DNA of 64,000 nucleotides, taken from contig NZ_BMNG01000011.1 of assembly GCF_014646335.1 (NCBI RefSeq), positions 330,858-394,857 on the forward strand, read 5' to 3'. The stretch comes from Streptomyces lasiicapitis. Lineage in GTDB: Bacteria; Actinomycetota; Actinomycetes; Streptomycetales; Streptomycetaceae. Positions 35,950 to 44,147 of the stretch are shown one piece after another. Made by a program: the position numbers and the translations under genes. The notes under the pieces are model-generated. The model saw only the letters and a program-made list of their open reading frames with translations, ran no database searches and was not told the origin of the DNA. Position 1 is the stretch's first letter. Each line of letters begins with the position of its first letter.

Positions 35950-36543
35950 TTAGAGGGCGCCCTTCGTGGAGGGGAGGATGCCGGCCGCGCGCGGGTCGCG
36001 CTCGCTGGCGTACCGCAGGGCCCGGGCGAGGGCCTTGAACTGGCACTCCACGATGTGGTGGGCGTTGCGGCCGTAGGGCACGTGGATGTGCAGGGCGATC
36101 TGTGCCTGGGCGACGAAGGACTCGAAGATGTGCCGGGTCATCGTCGTGTCGTACTCGCCGATCATCGGCGCCATGTTCTCCGGCTCGGTGTGCACCAGGT
36201 ACGGGCGGCCGGAGAGGTCGACGGTGACCTGGGCGAGGGACTCGTCGAGCGGGACCGTGCAGTTGCCGAAGCGGTAGATGCCGACCTTGTCGCCGAGGGC
36301 CTGCTTGAAGGCGGCGCCGAGGGCCAGCGCGGTGTCCTCGATGGTGTGGTGCGAGTCGATGTGCAGGTCGCCGTCGGTCTTGACGGTGAGGTCGAACAGG
36401 CCGTGCCTGCCCAGCTGGTCGAGCATGTGGTCGTAGAAGCCGACGCCCGTCGACACATCGACCTTGCCGGTGCCGTCGAGGTCGATCTCGACGAGGACCG
36501 ATGTCTCCTTGGTGGTCCGCTCGACTCTGCCTACGCGGCTCAT
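35950..36543 (-). CDS. hisB: Imidazoleglycerol-phosphate dehydratase
   Basis: A 197-aa monofunctional dehydratase (no histidinol phosphatase domain). The two metal-binding HHxxE motifs are HHTIED and HHIVE, and GFYDHMLDQLGRHG is the N-terminal signature. The ATG 36543 overlaps the hisC stop by 4 bp; the frame open to 36627 lies inside hisC. It dehydrates IGP to imidazole acetol phosphate, the HisC substrate. Full length for the family. Confidence 0.97.
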   Translation of the reverse strand: MSRVGRVERTTKETSVLVEIDLDGTGKVDVSTGVGFYDHMLDQLGRHGLFDLTVKTDGDLHIDSHHTIEDTALALGAAFKQALGDKVGIYRFGNCTVPLDESLAQVTVDLSGRPYLVHTEPENMAPMIGEYDTTMTRHIFESFVAQAQIALHIHVPYGRNAHHIVECQFKALARALRYASERDPRAAGILPSTKGAL

Positions 36544-37661
36544 TCGCTCTGCTCCTTCTTGAGTGCGCGTACCGCATCGAGGAACGCGTCGTTTTCGGCG
36601 GGGGTTCCCGCGGTCACCCGCAGCCACCCGGGCACGCCGTTGTCCCGGACCAGGACGCCCCGGTCGAGGATCTTCTGCCAGACCGCGTGGGCGGCCCCTT
36701 CGCCTTCGAAGCGCCCGAACTGCACGAAGTTGGCGTCCGACTCGGTGACTTCGTAGCCGATCGCGCGCAGTTCGCGGACGAGGCGGTCGCGCTCGGCCTT
36801 GAGCCGGCTCACATAGCCGAGGAGCGTGTCCGTGTGCTCCAGGGCGGCGAGCGCGGTGGCCTGGGTGACGGCCGACAGGTGGTACGGCAGACGGACGAGC
36901 TGCACGGCGTCGACGACCGCCGGGTGGGCGGCGAGATAGCCGAGCCGCAGCCCGGCCGCGCCGAAGGCCTTGGACATGGTGCGGGAGACGACGAGGTGGG
37001 GGCGGCCCTCAAGCAGGGGCAGCAGGGACTCGCCGTGGCTGAACTCCACGTACGCCTCGTCGACGACCACGACGGACGGCTTGGCGGCCTGCGCGGCGTC
37101 GTACAGGGCGAGGACCGTCTCGGCGCTCACCGCGTTGCCCGTGGGGTTGTTGGGCGTGGTGATGAACACGACGTCCGGCCGGTTCTCGGCGATGGCCCTG
37201 GCGGCCTCTTCGGGGTCGATGGTGAAGTCGTCGCGGCGCGGCCCGGAGATCCAGCCGGTGCCGGTGCCGCGCGCGATGAGGCCGTGCATCGAGTACGAGG
37301 GCTCGAAGCCGATGGCCGTGCGGCCGGGCCCGCCGAAGGTCTGCAGGAGCTGCTGGATGACTTCGTTCGAGCCGTTCGCCGCCCAGACGTGGGCGAGCGT
37401 GACCTCGTGGCCGCCGGTCCGCGTCAGGTACTCGGCGAGCCGGGTGCGCAGCTCGACCGCGTCCCGGTCGGGGTAGCGGTTGAGGTGCCGGGCGGCCTCG
37501 CGGACGCGCTCGGCGATGCGCTCGACCAGGGCGTCGGGCAGCGGGTAGGGGTTCTCGTTGGTGTTCAGGCGGACGGGGACGTCCAACTGGGGCGCTCCGT
37601 ACGGGGACTTGCCGCGCAGCTCGTCCCGGACGGGGAGATCGTCGATCGTCAGGTCGCTCAC
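36540..37661 (-). CDS. hisC: Histidinol-phosphate aminotransferase
   Basis: A 373-aa class I/II PLP aminotransferase. LNTNENPYPLP at the start, FITTPNNPTGN, VVDEAYVEFS and SRTMSKAFGAAGLRLGY with the PLP Lys are diagnostic of HisC. The GTG at 37661 overlaps the hisD stop. It transfers an amino group from glutamate to imidazole acetol phosphate. Second gene of the operon. Confidence 0.97.
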   Translation of the reverse strand: MSDLTIDDLPVRDELRGKSPYGAPQLDVPVRLNTNENPYPLPDALVERIAERVREAARHLNRYPDRDAVELRTRLAEYLTRTGGHEVTLAHVWAANGSNEVIQQLLQTFGGPGRTAIGFEPSYSMHGLIARGTGTGWISGPRRDDFTIDPEEAARAIAENRPDVVFITTPNNPTGNAVSAETVLALYDAAQAAKPSVVVVDEAYVEFSHGESLLPLLEGRPHLVVSRTMSKAFGAAGLRLGYLAAHPAVVDAVQLVRLPYHLSAVTQATALAALEHTDTLLGYVSRLKAERDRLVRELRAIGYEVTESDANFVQFGRFEGEGAAHAVWQKILDRGVLVRDNGVPGWLRVTAGTPAENDAFLDAVRALKKEQSE

Positions 37662-39007
37662 TGGCCCGGCACCTTCCACCCGCTGTGCCAGTTTTGTTCG
37701 CCTTCGGCAAAACGTGCCTTGACGGCGGCGCCGTGCGCGGGCAGATCCTCGGCCTCGGCGAGCGTCACCACGTGGTGCGCGACGTCGGCCAGGGCCTCGC
37801 GGGTGTAGTCCACGATGTGGATGCCGCGCAGGAAGGACTGCACGGACAGGCCGGACGAGTGGCACGCGCAACCGCCCGTGGGAAGCACGTGGTTGGAGCC
37901 CGCGCAGTAGTCGCCGAGGGAGACCGGCGCCCAGGGGCCGACGAAGATCGCGCCCGCGTTCTTGACGCGGTCGGCGACCGCGGCGGCGTCGCGGGTCTGG
38001 ATCTCCAGGTGCTCGGCGCCGTACGCATCCACCACCCGCAGGCCCTCTTCCAGGCCGTCGACCAGGACGATCGCGGACTGCCTGCCCGCGAGGGCCGGGG
38101 CGATCCGGTCCTCGACGTGCTTGGTGGCGGCGACCTGCGGCACCAGCTCCTTGGCGACGGCGTCCGCGAGCTCGGTGGAGTCCGTTACGAGGACGGCGGC
38201 GGCCAGCGGGTCGTGCTCGGCCTGGCTGATCAGGTCGGAGGCGACGTGCACCGGGTCGGCGGTGTCGTCCGCGAGGACCGCGATCTCGGTCGGGCCGGCC
38301 TCGGTGTCGATGCCGATACGTCCCGTGAAGTACCGCTTGGCGGCGGCGACCCAGATGTTGCCGGGGCCCGTGACCATGTTGGCCGGGGCGCACGACTCGG
38401 TGCCGTACGCGAACATCGCCACCGCCTGGGCGCCGCCGACCGCGTACACCTCGTCGATGCCGAGGAGCGCGCAGGCCGCGAGGATCGTCGGGTGCGGCAG
38501 GCCTTCAAAGTCGGCCTGGGGCGGCGAGGCGAGCGTCATGGAGGCGACGCCGGCCTCCTGCGCGGGCACGGCGTTCATGATCACGGAGGACGGGTAGACG
38601 GAGCGGCCGCCCGGTGCGTACAGACCGACGCGCTCGACCGGCACCCACTTCTCGGTGACCGAGCCGCCGGGCACGACCTGGGTGGTGTGCGGGGCGCGGC
38701 GCTGGGCGCGGTGGACGGCGCGGGCGCGGCGGATGGACTCCTCCAGGGCCGCGCGGACGTCCGGGTCGAGCCCCTGGAGGGCCTCGGCGAGGGCCGCGGC
38801 GGGCACCCGGACCTGCTCCAGCCGCACGCCGTCGAACTTCTTCGCGTACTCGATCAGCGCCGCGTCGCCGCGATGATGCACGTCTTCGCAGATGGGCCGC
38901 ACCTTGTCCAGGGCGGCCGCGACGTCGAAGTCGGCACGGGGCAGCAGGGCGCGCAGGGCGGGGCCCTCAGGGAGGGCGTCGCCGCGCAGATCGATTCGGG
39001 AGATCAC
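37658..39007 (-). CDS. hisD: Histidinol dehydrogenase
   Basis: A 449-aa Zn enzyme that oxidises histidinol to histidine in two NAD steps. VGLYAPGGRSVYPSSVIMNAVPA, VTGPGNIWVAAAKR, DTEAGPTEIAVLADD, the zinc/substrate HLEIQT region and SNHVLPTGGCACHSSGLSVQSFLRG are the HisD motifs. First gene of the his operon. The GTG at 39007 has no good ribosome site, and the preceding bases (AGAATTGGCCAT) may hold a -10 box, so a leaderless or near-leaderless start is likely. Confidence 0.96.
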   Translation of the reverse strand: MISRIDLRGDALPEGPALRALLPRADFDVAAALDKVRPICEDVHHRGDAALIEYAKKFDGVRLEQVRVPAAALAEALQGLDPDVRAALEESIRRARAVHRAQRRAPHTTQVVPGGSVTEKWVPVERVGLYAPGGRSVYPSSVIMNAVPAQEAGVASMTLASPPQADFEGLPHPTILAACALLGIDEVYAVGGAQAVAMFAYGTESCAPANMVTGPGNIWVAAAKRYFTGRIGIDTEAGPTEIAVLADDTADPVHVASDLISQAEHDPLAAAVLVTDSTELADAVAKELVPQVAATKHVEDRIAPALAGRQSAIVLVDGLEEGLRVVDAYGAEHLEIQTRDAAAVADRVKNAGAIFVGPWAPVSLGDYCAGSNHVLPTGGCACHSSGLSVQSFLRGIHIVDYTREALADVAHHVVTLAEAEDLPAHGAAVKARFAEGEQNWHSGWKVPGQ

Positions 39008-39191
39008 ATGGCCAATTCTCGCAGACGGCCATCGGCGCCCGGTCGCCCGTATCAATGGCTGATACAAGCCGTATGGAGGTTTGAGGCCCGGCCCGCGAAT
39101 TAACGGAAGACCACGTTCACCACTAGCGTTCAGGCGGTCACACAGCGGGCATGAACAGTTGTACGAGACATCTGCGCACCGCGGACGCTTC

Positions 39192-39231
39192 ACGGGAGGA
39201 CATCAGCAGTGACGGGAGGACATCAGCAGTG
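39192..39231 (+). repeat. Perfect 20-bp tandem duplication of a ribosome site and start codon
   Basis: ACGGGAGGACATCAGCAGTG occurs twice, back to back, at 39192-39211 and 39212-39231. Each copy has GGGAGG and a GTG. Only the second GTG (39229) is in frame with the downstream gene; the first is shifted by 20 bp. Confidence 0.95.
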
Positions 39232-40803
39232 GTCGACGACACCGGCATCGGGGACCCGCCGGACGGGCTGACCGCCGCGGAGATCGGCATGTGGCAGGCG
39301 TTCCGCAACGGCAGTGTGTACGACCTGAGGTCGGGGGACGCGGCGGTGGACGACCCGCACGGCGGCCACCCGTGGGGCCCGGAGCGCAGTGTCCGCGCCC
39401 GCATCGTGTGCTGGCTGCTCCTCGGCGGGCCGCCCGCGCTCGCCGGGCGGGTGTCGTCGCTGAAGCTGGCCGGGGTGCAGATCACCGATGTGCTCGACCT
39501 GGCGGGCGGCGTGGTGGTGCCGTACACGGAGCTGAAGGGCTGTCGCTTCGAGAAGGAGGTCCTGCTCCCCGAGGCGCGCTTCACCACACTGCGCATGGTC
39601 GACTGCTCCATCCCGCGCCTGGAGGGCGCCCGCCTGCACACCGAGGGCGACCTGCACCTTCCCCGCTGCCGCGTCCACAACGGCATGCGGCTCACGGACG
39701 CCCACATCGGCACGGACCTGCTGCTCAACCAGGCCGTGGTCTACCGCGACCGGCGCGGCCGCTCGATCATGGCCGACGGCATGACGGTCGGCCAGGACCT
39801 GCAGGCCGAGATGCTGGAGTCGCACGGCGAGCTGAGCCTGCGCGGCGCGAAGATCGGCGTCAGCCTGAGCCTGCGCGGCAGCCGCCTGGCCAATCCGTAC
39901 GGCCGCCGCGCCCTGAACGCGCCCCAGCTCACCGTCGAGCGCACGCTGTACCTGACCCCGGCGGGCGTCGGCAATCCCCCGCAGACCAGCGGCACGACGC
40001 CCGCGCGCGGGACGCGGGTGCAGCGCTTCGAGTGCGAGGGCGGCATCCGCCTGGACGACGGGCGCTTCGGCGACGCGGTGGATTTCGGCCAGGCCCGCTT
40101 CACGCTCCAGAACGACCAGGAGGTGTCGCTGCGCCGCGTCCAGACGCCCGAGCTGCGCTTCCTCTCCGAGGCCCCCGGGCGCGGCAAGATCGTGCTGTCC
40201 GGCGCCCGGGTGGTCAACCTGATGGACAAGGCGGCGAGCTGGCCCGGCCCCGGCTGCCTCCAGATGGGCGGCTTCTCGTACGAGAACCTCATCCCGCAGG
40301 GCAGCTTCCCGCTCTCCCGCCGCCTCCAGTGGGTGGCGGCGGCCACCGCCGAGTACAACCCCGAGCCGTACGAGAAGCTCGCCACCGTCCTGCGCAACGG
40401 CGGCGAGGACGCCGACGCCCGCGAGGTGCTGCTCGCCAAGCAGCGCCGCCGCCGCGAGACGCTGCCCCCGGCGGCCAAGATGTGGGGCTACGCCCAGGAC
40501 TGGACGGTCGCCTACGGCTACCGGCCCGGGCGGGCCGCGCTGTGGATGGCGGTCCTGTGGGCGGCCAGCGCCGTCGCCTTCTCGCGCGCGGACCACCCCC
40601 CGCTGAAACCGGGCGAGCACCCCAACTGGAACCCCTCCCTCTTCGCCCTCGACCTCCTGCTGCCCGTCATCAACCTGGGCCAGGACAGCTACTGGCAGCT
40701 CCGCGGCGGCTGGCAGTGGCTGGCGGCGGTCCTGATCCTGCTCGGCTGGATTCTGGCGACGACGGTGGCGGCCGGGGCGACGAGACTGCTGCGCAGGAGC
40801 TGA
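39229..40803 (+). CDS. Conserved protein with beta-helix-like domain and C-terminal membrane anchor
   Basis: 524 aa from GTG 39229 (VVDDTGIGDPPDG); the frame is open to an ATG at 39151 without a ribosome site. Residues 60-340 are rich in regularly spaced short strands such as LRMVDCSIPRLEGARLHTEG and LSLRGAKIGVSLSLRGSRL, which suggest a pentapeptide- or bactofilin-like beta-helix. A charged region follows, then two hydrophobic helices near the C-terminus (AALWMAVLWAASAVAFS and LAAVLILLGWILATTVAAG), so the protein is probably membrane-bound with its main domain in the cytoplasm. I recall orthologues labelled oxidoreductase, but I see no cofactor motif. Confidence 0.75.
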   Translation: MVDDTGIGDPPDGLTAAEIGMWQAFRNGSVYDLRSGDAAVDDPHGGHPWGPERSVRARIVCWLLLGGPPALAGRVSSLKLAGVQITDVLDLAGGVVVPYTELKGCRFEKEVLLPEARFTTLRMVDCSIPRLEGARLHTEGDLHLPRCRVHNGMRLTDAHIGTDLLLNQAVVYRDRRGRSIMADGMTVGQDLQAEMLESHGELSLRGAKIGVSLSLRGSRLANPYGRRALNAPQLTVERTLYLTPAGVGNPPQTSGTTPARGTRVQRFECEGGIRLDDGRFGDAVDFGQARFTLQNDQEVSLRRVQTPELRFLSEAPGRGKIVLSGARVVNLMDKAASWPGPGCLQMGGFSYENLIPQGSFPLSRRLQWVAAATAEYNPEPYEKLATVLRNGGEDADAREVLLAKQRRRRETLPPAAKMWGYAQDWTVAYGYRPGRAALWMAVLWAASAVAFSRADHPPLKPGEHPNWNPSLFALDLLLPVINLGQDSYWQLRGGWQWLAAVLILLGWILATTVAAGATRLLRRS

Positions 40804-40927
40804 ACCACCCCGCCCCGCCGGAAAGCGGCCGAACCGTTACCCGGCGCCGCACAACCATCGCTCCGGCCCGCCCGTCAACACACAACGACCGCACCAGACC
40901 GTTCAAGGCGCAAGAGGGGGACCGCAC

Positions 40928-41944
40928 ATGCCGATCCTGCGCGCCCTCGTACGGACCGCCCGCATGGTCCGGCACACCCCGCGGCTCGCAGCCGGCCTCA
41001 CCCCCGACGACGAGGTCCTCCTCGACGTCCCGGACGACCGCCTCGGCCCGGCCCTGGTCGCCGCGGGCCGCGGTGAGTACGGCCCGGCCGCGAAGCTCCT
41101 CGCCACCACCCGCGAGGCCGCCGAGTGGGAGAACCGCGACCGCTACACCACCCGCCTCGCCGCGTTCGCCCGCTCCCGCTCCGAGTGGTTCGACGACTGG
41201 CTGTCGGCGGCCCCGCACGATCCGGACGCGCTGCTGCTCAAGGCCGAGCTGGCGGTCGTACGCGGCTGGGAGTCCCCCGCGCGCGCGGAGCTGCTTCGCG
41301 AGGTGAGCCCGCTGCTCACGGCGGCCGCCGACGCCGACCCGCGCGACCCGGTGCCGTGGCGCATCGCGCTCGACCACGCCCGCGGCACACACGCCTCGTA
41401 CACCGAGTTCGAGGAGCTGTGGGCGCAGGCGGTGCGCCGCTCCTCGTACCACTACGGCTGCCATGCCTCGGCGCTGATGTACCTGTCGGCGGACTGGTAC
41501 GGCTCGCACGCCGAGTGCTTCCATTTCGCGGAGCGGGCGGCGGCGGACGCGCTGCCCGGGTCGCTGATACAGGCACTGCCGGTGCGCGCCGCGTTCGCCT
41601 ACCTGACCAGCGCCGCCGGGAACCTGCCGCGCGAACGCCTGGACAAGGCGGCCGACCTGGCGATCGCCCTGTCCGGCGAGTACGCCGCCGCCGACCCCTG
41701 GCCGGCCGAGGTCCGCAACCTCCTCATGTACGTCCTGATCCGCCTGGAGCGCTGGCACGACGCCCTCGACCAGCTCCGCGTGATCGGTCCGTACGCGACG
41801 TCGTTCCCCTGGGACCGGCTCTCCGACGACCCGCTCGGGCAGTTCCTGGAGCTGAGAGACGGGGTGCGGATAGAGGTCGCGGCGCAGACACCGCTGCGCG
41901 GCCCGCGCGCGCGGGCGGACGGTCCGGCCTCCGGCGGCCGTTAG
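40928..41944 (+). CDS. Hypothetical helical (TPR-like) protein, 338 aa
   Basis: An Ala/Leu-rich, fully helical protein beginning MPILRALVRTARMVRHTPRL, with GAGGGGG upstream of the ATG. Paired helices such as AAKLLATTREAAEWENRDRY and ALLLKAELAVVRGWESPARAEL look like degenerate TPR repeats. The HYGCHASALMYLSADWYGSHAECF segment, with two Cys and several His, is the most conserved-looking part. No signal peptide. Function unknown. Its TAG stop is part of the -10 box of the next gene. Confidence 0.7.
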   Translation: MPILRALVRTARMVRHTPRLAAGLTPDDEVLLDVPDDRLGPALVAAGRGEYGPAAKLLATTREAAEWENRDRYTTRLAAFARSRSEWFDDWLSAAPHDPDALLLKAELAVVRGWESPARAELLREVSPLLTAAADADPRDPVPWRIALDHARGTHASYTEFEELWAQAVRRSSYHYGCHASALMYLSADWYGSHAECFHFAERAAADALPGSLIQALPVRAAFAYLTSAAGNLPRERLDKAADLAIALSGEYAAADPWPAEVRNLLMYVLIRLERWHDALDQLRVIGPYATSFPWDRLSDDPLGQFLELRDGVRIEVAAQTPLRGPRARADGPASGGR

Positions 41945-41947
41945 GCT
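41942..41947 (+). promoter_or_regulatory. TAGGCT -10 box overlapping a stop codon
   Basis: TAGGCT lies 8 bp before the GTG at 41956, with no ribosome site, which predicts a leaderless transcript. Its first three bases are the TAG stop of the preceding gene. Confidence 0.55.
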
Positions 41948-41955
41948 TTCGGATC

Positions 41956-42696
41956 GTGACGACCGTCCGGCTTCCGCTCTTCCCGCTCAACTCGGTGCTG
42001 TTCCCGGGGCTCGTGCTGCCCCTGAACGTCTTCGAGGAGCGCTATCGCGCCATGATGCGCGAACTCCTGAAGGTTCCCGACGAGGAGCAGCGGCAGTTCG
42101 CCGTCGTGGCGATCCGTGACGGCCGCGAGGTCGCGCCGAGCGAGCACGGGCTCCCCGACCAGACCGCCAAGGCCGAGCAGGGGCCCGCCGCGGGCTTCGG
42201 CGACGACCCGCTGAAGGCCTTCCACGCGGTGGGCTGCGTCGCGGACGCGGCGACCATCCGGGAGCGCGAGGACGGCGGCTTCGAGGTCCTGGCCACGGGC
42301 ACGACCCGGGTGCGGCTGCTCTCGGTGGACGCCTCCGGGCCCTTCCTGACCGCCGAGCTGGAAACGCTGGAGGAGAAGCCCGGCGACGAGGCGGGCGCCC
42401 TCGCCGAGGGCGTGCTGCGCGCCTTCCGCTCGTACCAGAAGCGGCTCGCGGGCGCGCGGGAGCGCTCCCTGTCGACCAGCGCGGAGCTGCCCGACGAGCC
42501 GTCGGTGGTGTCGTACCTGGTCGCCGCGGCGGCCGTGCTCGACACCCCCACCAAGCAGGACCTCCTCGAAGCCCCCGACACCGCGTCCCGGCTGCGCGAG
42601 GAGCTGAAATTGCTGCGCACCGAGACCGCGATCATCCGTAACCTGCCGTCGTTGCCCGCGACGGAGCTGACGCGCGGCACGACCAGCCTCAACTGA
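41956..42696 (+). CDS. Lon N-terminal (LON substrate-binding) domain protein
   Basis: A 246-aa stand-alone LON domain without the AAA+ ATPase or protease parts of Lon. VRLPLFPLNSVLFPGLVLPLNVFEERYRAM is the classic N-terminal strand-helix signature, and GFEVLATGTTRVRLLSV the middle one. A helical second half (about 140-246) completes the fold. The GTG at 41956 is assigned from the -10 box just upstream. Such proteins may bind substrates for proteolysis or, in eukaryotes, act as adaptors (cereblon-like); the bacterial role is not known. Confidence 0.88.
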   Translation: MTTVRLPLFPLNSVLFPGLVLPLNVFEERYRAMMRELLKVPDEEQRQFAVVAIRDGREVAPSEHGLPDQTAKAEQGPAAGFGDDPLKAFHAVGCVADAATIREREDGGFEVLATGTTRVRLLSVDASGPFLTAELETLEEKPGDEAGALAEGVLRAFRSYQKRLAGARERSLSTSAELPDEPSVVSYLVAAAAVLDTPTKQDLLEAPDTASRLREELKLLRTETAIIRNLPSLPATELTRGTTSLN

Positions 42697-42737
42697 CGTA
42701 CGAAGCGGGCCTCACGGAGCGGGGAGCGGGCAGCAGC

Positions 42738-43241
42738 GTGGCGAAGAAGCAGAAGAAGTCCCAGACGGCGGGCGGCACCCCCGCGACGGTGGCCCTGACC
42801 GCGGCCGGCACGCCCTTCACGGTCCACTCCTACGACCACGACCCCGCCCACCCCTCCTACGGCCAGGAGGCCGCGGAGGCGATGGGCGTCTCGCCCGACC
42901 GCGTCTTCAAGACCCTGGTCGCCGACGTCGACGGCGCACTGACCGTGGCCGTGGTCCCCGTTGCGGGCACCCTGAACCTGAAGGCCCTGGCCACGGCGGT
43001 GGGCGGCAAGCGCGCGACGATGGCGGACCCGGCGGCGGCCGAGCGCACCACGGGCTACGTACGCGGCGGAATCTCGCCGCTGGGCCAGCGCAAGAAGCTC
43101 CGCACGGTCCTGGACGACTCGGCCTCCGCCCACGCCACGATCTGCGTCTCGGCGGGCCGCCGCGGCCTGGAGGTCGAACTGGCCCCCGCCGACCTCGCCA
43201 CGCTCACCGCCGCGGTACTCGCCCCGATCGGACGTGAATGA
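42738..43241 (+). CDS. YbaK/EbsC-type Cys-tRNA(Pro) deacylase
   Basis: A 167-aa editing-domain protein of the YbaK family, which removes cysteine mischarged onto tRNA-Pro. FTVHSYDHDPAHPSYGQEAAEAMGV, RVFKTLVADVDG with the catalytic Lys, and GYVRGGISPLGQRKKLRTVLDD are the family motifs. The GTG at 42738 is preceded by GGGGAGCGGG. The Lys-rich N-terminus (AKKQKKSQ) may bind tRNA. It lies 41 bp after the Lon-N gene and is perhaps cotranscribed. Confidence 0.92.
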   Translation: MAKKQKKSQTAGGTPATVALTAAGTPFTVHSYDHDPAHPSYGQEAAEAMGVSPDRVFKTLVADVDGALTVAVVPVAGTLNLKALATAVGGKRATMADPAAAERTTGYVRGGISPLGQRKKLRTVLDDSASAHATICVSAGRRGLEVELAPADLATLTAAVLAPIGRE

Positions 43242-43281
43242 CCCCTCGACGGGCCCCCGGTCCTCGACTAGGACCACACCC

Positions 43282-43356
43282 ATGTCGAAGAAAACACGCA
43301 AGCGGAAGTGGCGGGTAAGAAAAGGCAAGGCCAACCACGGAAGGCGCCCGGCGTAG
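43282..43356 (+). CDS. bL37-like ribosomal protein, 24 aa
   Basis: A 24-residue, extremely basic peptide, MSKKTRKRKWRVRKGK then ANHGRRPA. Length, composition and the KANHGRRPA end match the actinobacterial 50S protein bL37 found in mycobacterial ribosome structures (which ends KANHGKRPN-). It is too short for routine gene callers. It lies 40 bp after the YbaK-type gene on the same strand, with GGACCACACCC before the ATG and no strong ribosome site. I am fairly sure of the identity. Confidence 0.75.
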   Translation: MSKKTRKRKWRVRKGKANHGRRPA

Positions 43357-43392
43357 GCATCTCAGCCCGTCCGGCGAACCCCACCCGGAGGT

Positions 43393-43414
43393 CCAGGGGG
43401 CGCGAGCCCCCTGG
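43393..43414. terminator. Bidirectional hairpin, truncated dispersed repeat (copy D)
   Basis: CCAGGGGGC and GCCCCCTGG make a perfect 9-bp stem around GCGA, flanked by GGAGGT before and TTTCGGGAA after, as in copy C at 25005. It lies between the convergent bL37 and membrane-protein genes and can stop transcription from both. Confidence 0.7.
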
Positions 43415-43426
43415 TTTCGGGAACCT

Positions 43427-44092
43427 CTACTTCTCCGGCGCCCCGTACGGATCCCGGTACGCGTCCTCGTACGAAGCGAACGGCGCGGGATCCCGGGGCC
43501 CGAACAGCCCCGTCAGCACCAGGTGAACGACCATCGCGGCAACGGGCCACGCGAGCAGCACACCCTTGGCCTTCAACTCCATGGGCGCGTCGAAGACGAT
43601 CCCCGCCCCCACGGACTTGGCGTGCGCCGCCACATCCGTCTCGGGCCCGACCCAGACCCCCACCTTCCAGGCGAGCACAGCCCCGAGCAACGACCCCGCG
43701 GCAAGCCCGACGACCAGCGGAATCCCGCCCCGCCGCCGCACGAGGAACACCACGAGCGCACTGACGAACCCGAACGCGAGCCCCAGCAGAGTGAACGTTC
43801 CATCGACCCCGATGGCCTGCTCGCCCTCGGTGTCCTTGAGGTAGACGTCCGTCCGGTCGGCGATCAGCGGCACCCGAGGCGCCAGCCACAGCCACAGCAG
43901 CCCAAGCAGCACCCCGCCGACGGCCACCGCGACCATGATCACCGCGGCGGCCCGCACTTCGTTCCTCATACCGGGCCCACCCTCCTGCTGCGCCGGCTCG
44001 GGCACGGGCCCCGAGGACTGCGCGGGTTCCTGCCAGGGGTTCTGCCCCGGCTGGTCGTGCGGCGGTTGGGAGGGAGTAAACGGTGCGGTCAC
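43427..44092 (-). CDS. Four-helix membrane protein (DUF2567-like)
   Basis: A 221-aa protein: about 45 Pro/Gln-rich N-terminal residues, then four membrane helices (VIMVAVAVGGVLLGLLWLW, LLGLAFGFVSALVVFLVRR, GGIPLVVGLAAGSLLGAVLAW, VLLAWPVAAMVVHLVLTGLF), with a loop RVPLIADRTDVYLKDTEGEQA between the first two. Topology and the RTDVY loop are consistent with DUF2567, an actinobacterial family of unknown function; that name is tentative. The GTG at 44092 is chosen; GTG 44098 is two codons upstream. Confidence 0.65.
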   Translation of the reverse strand: MTAPFTPSQPPHDQPGQNPWQEPAQSSGPVPEPAQQEGGPGMRNEVRAAAVIMVAVAVGGVLLGLLWLWLAPRVPLIADRTDVYLKDTEGEQAIGVDGTFTLLGLAFGFVSALVVFLVRRRGGIPLVVGLAAGSLLGAVLAWKVGVWVGPETDVAAHAKSVGAGIVFDAPMELKAKGVLLAWPVAAMVVHLVLTGLFGPRDPAPFASYEDAYRDPYGAPEK

Positions 44093-44147
44093 GCACACAT
44101 GGTGCCAGCTCAACCTGAGATGCGCCCCACCGGACGGCGGATCGGCG

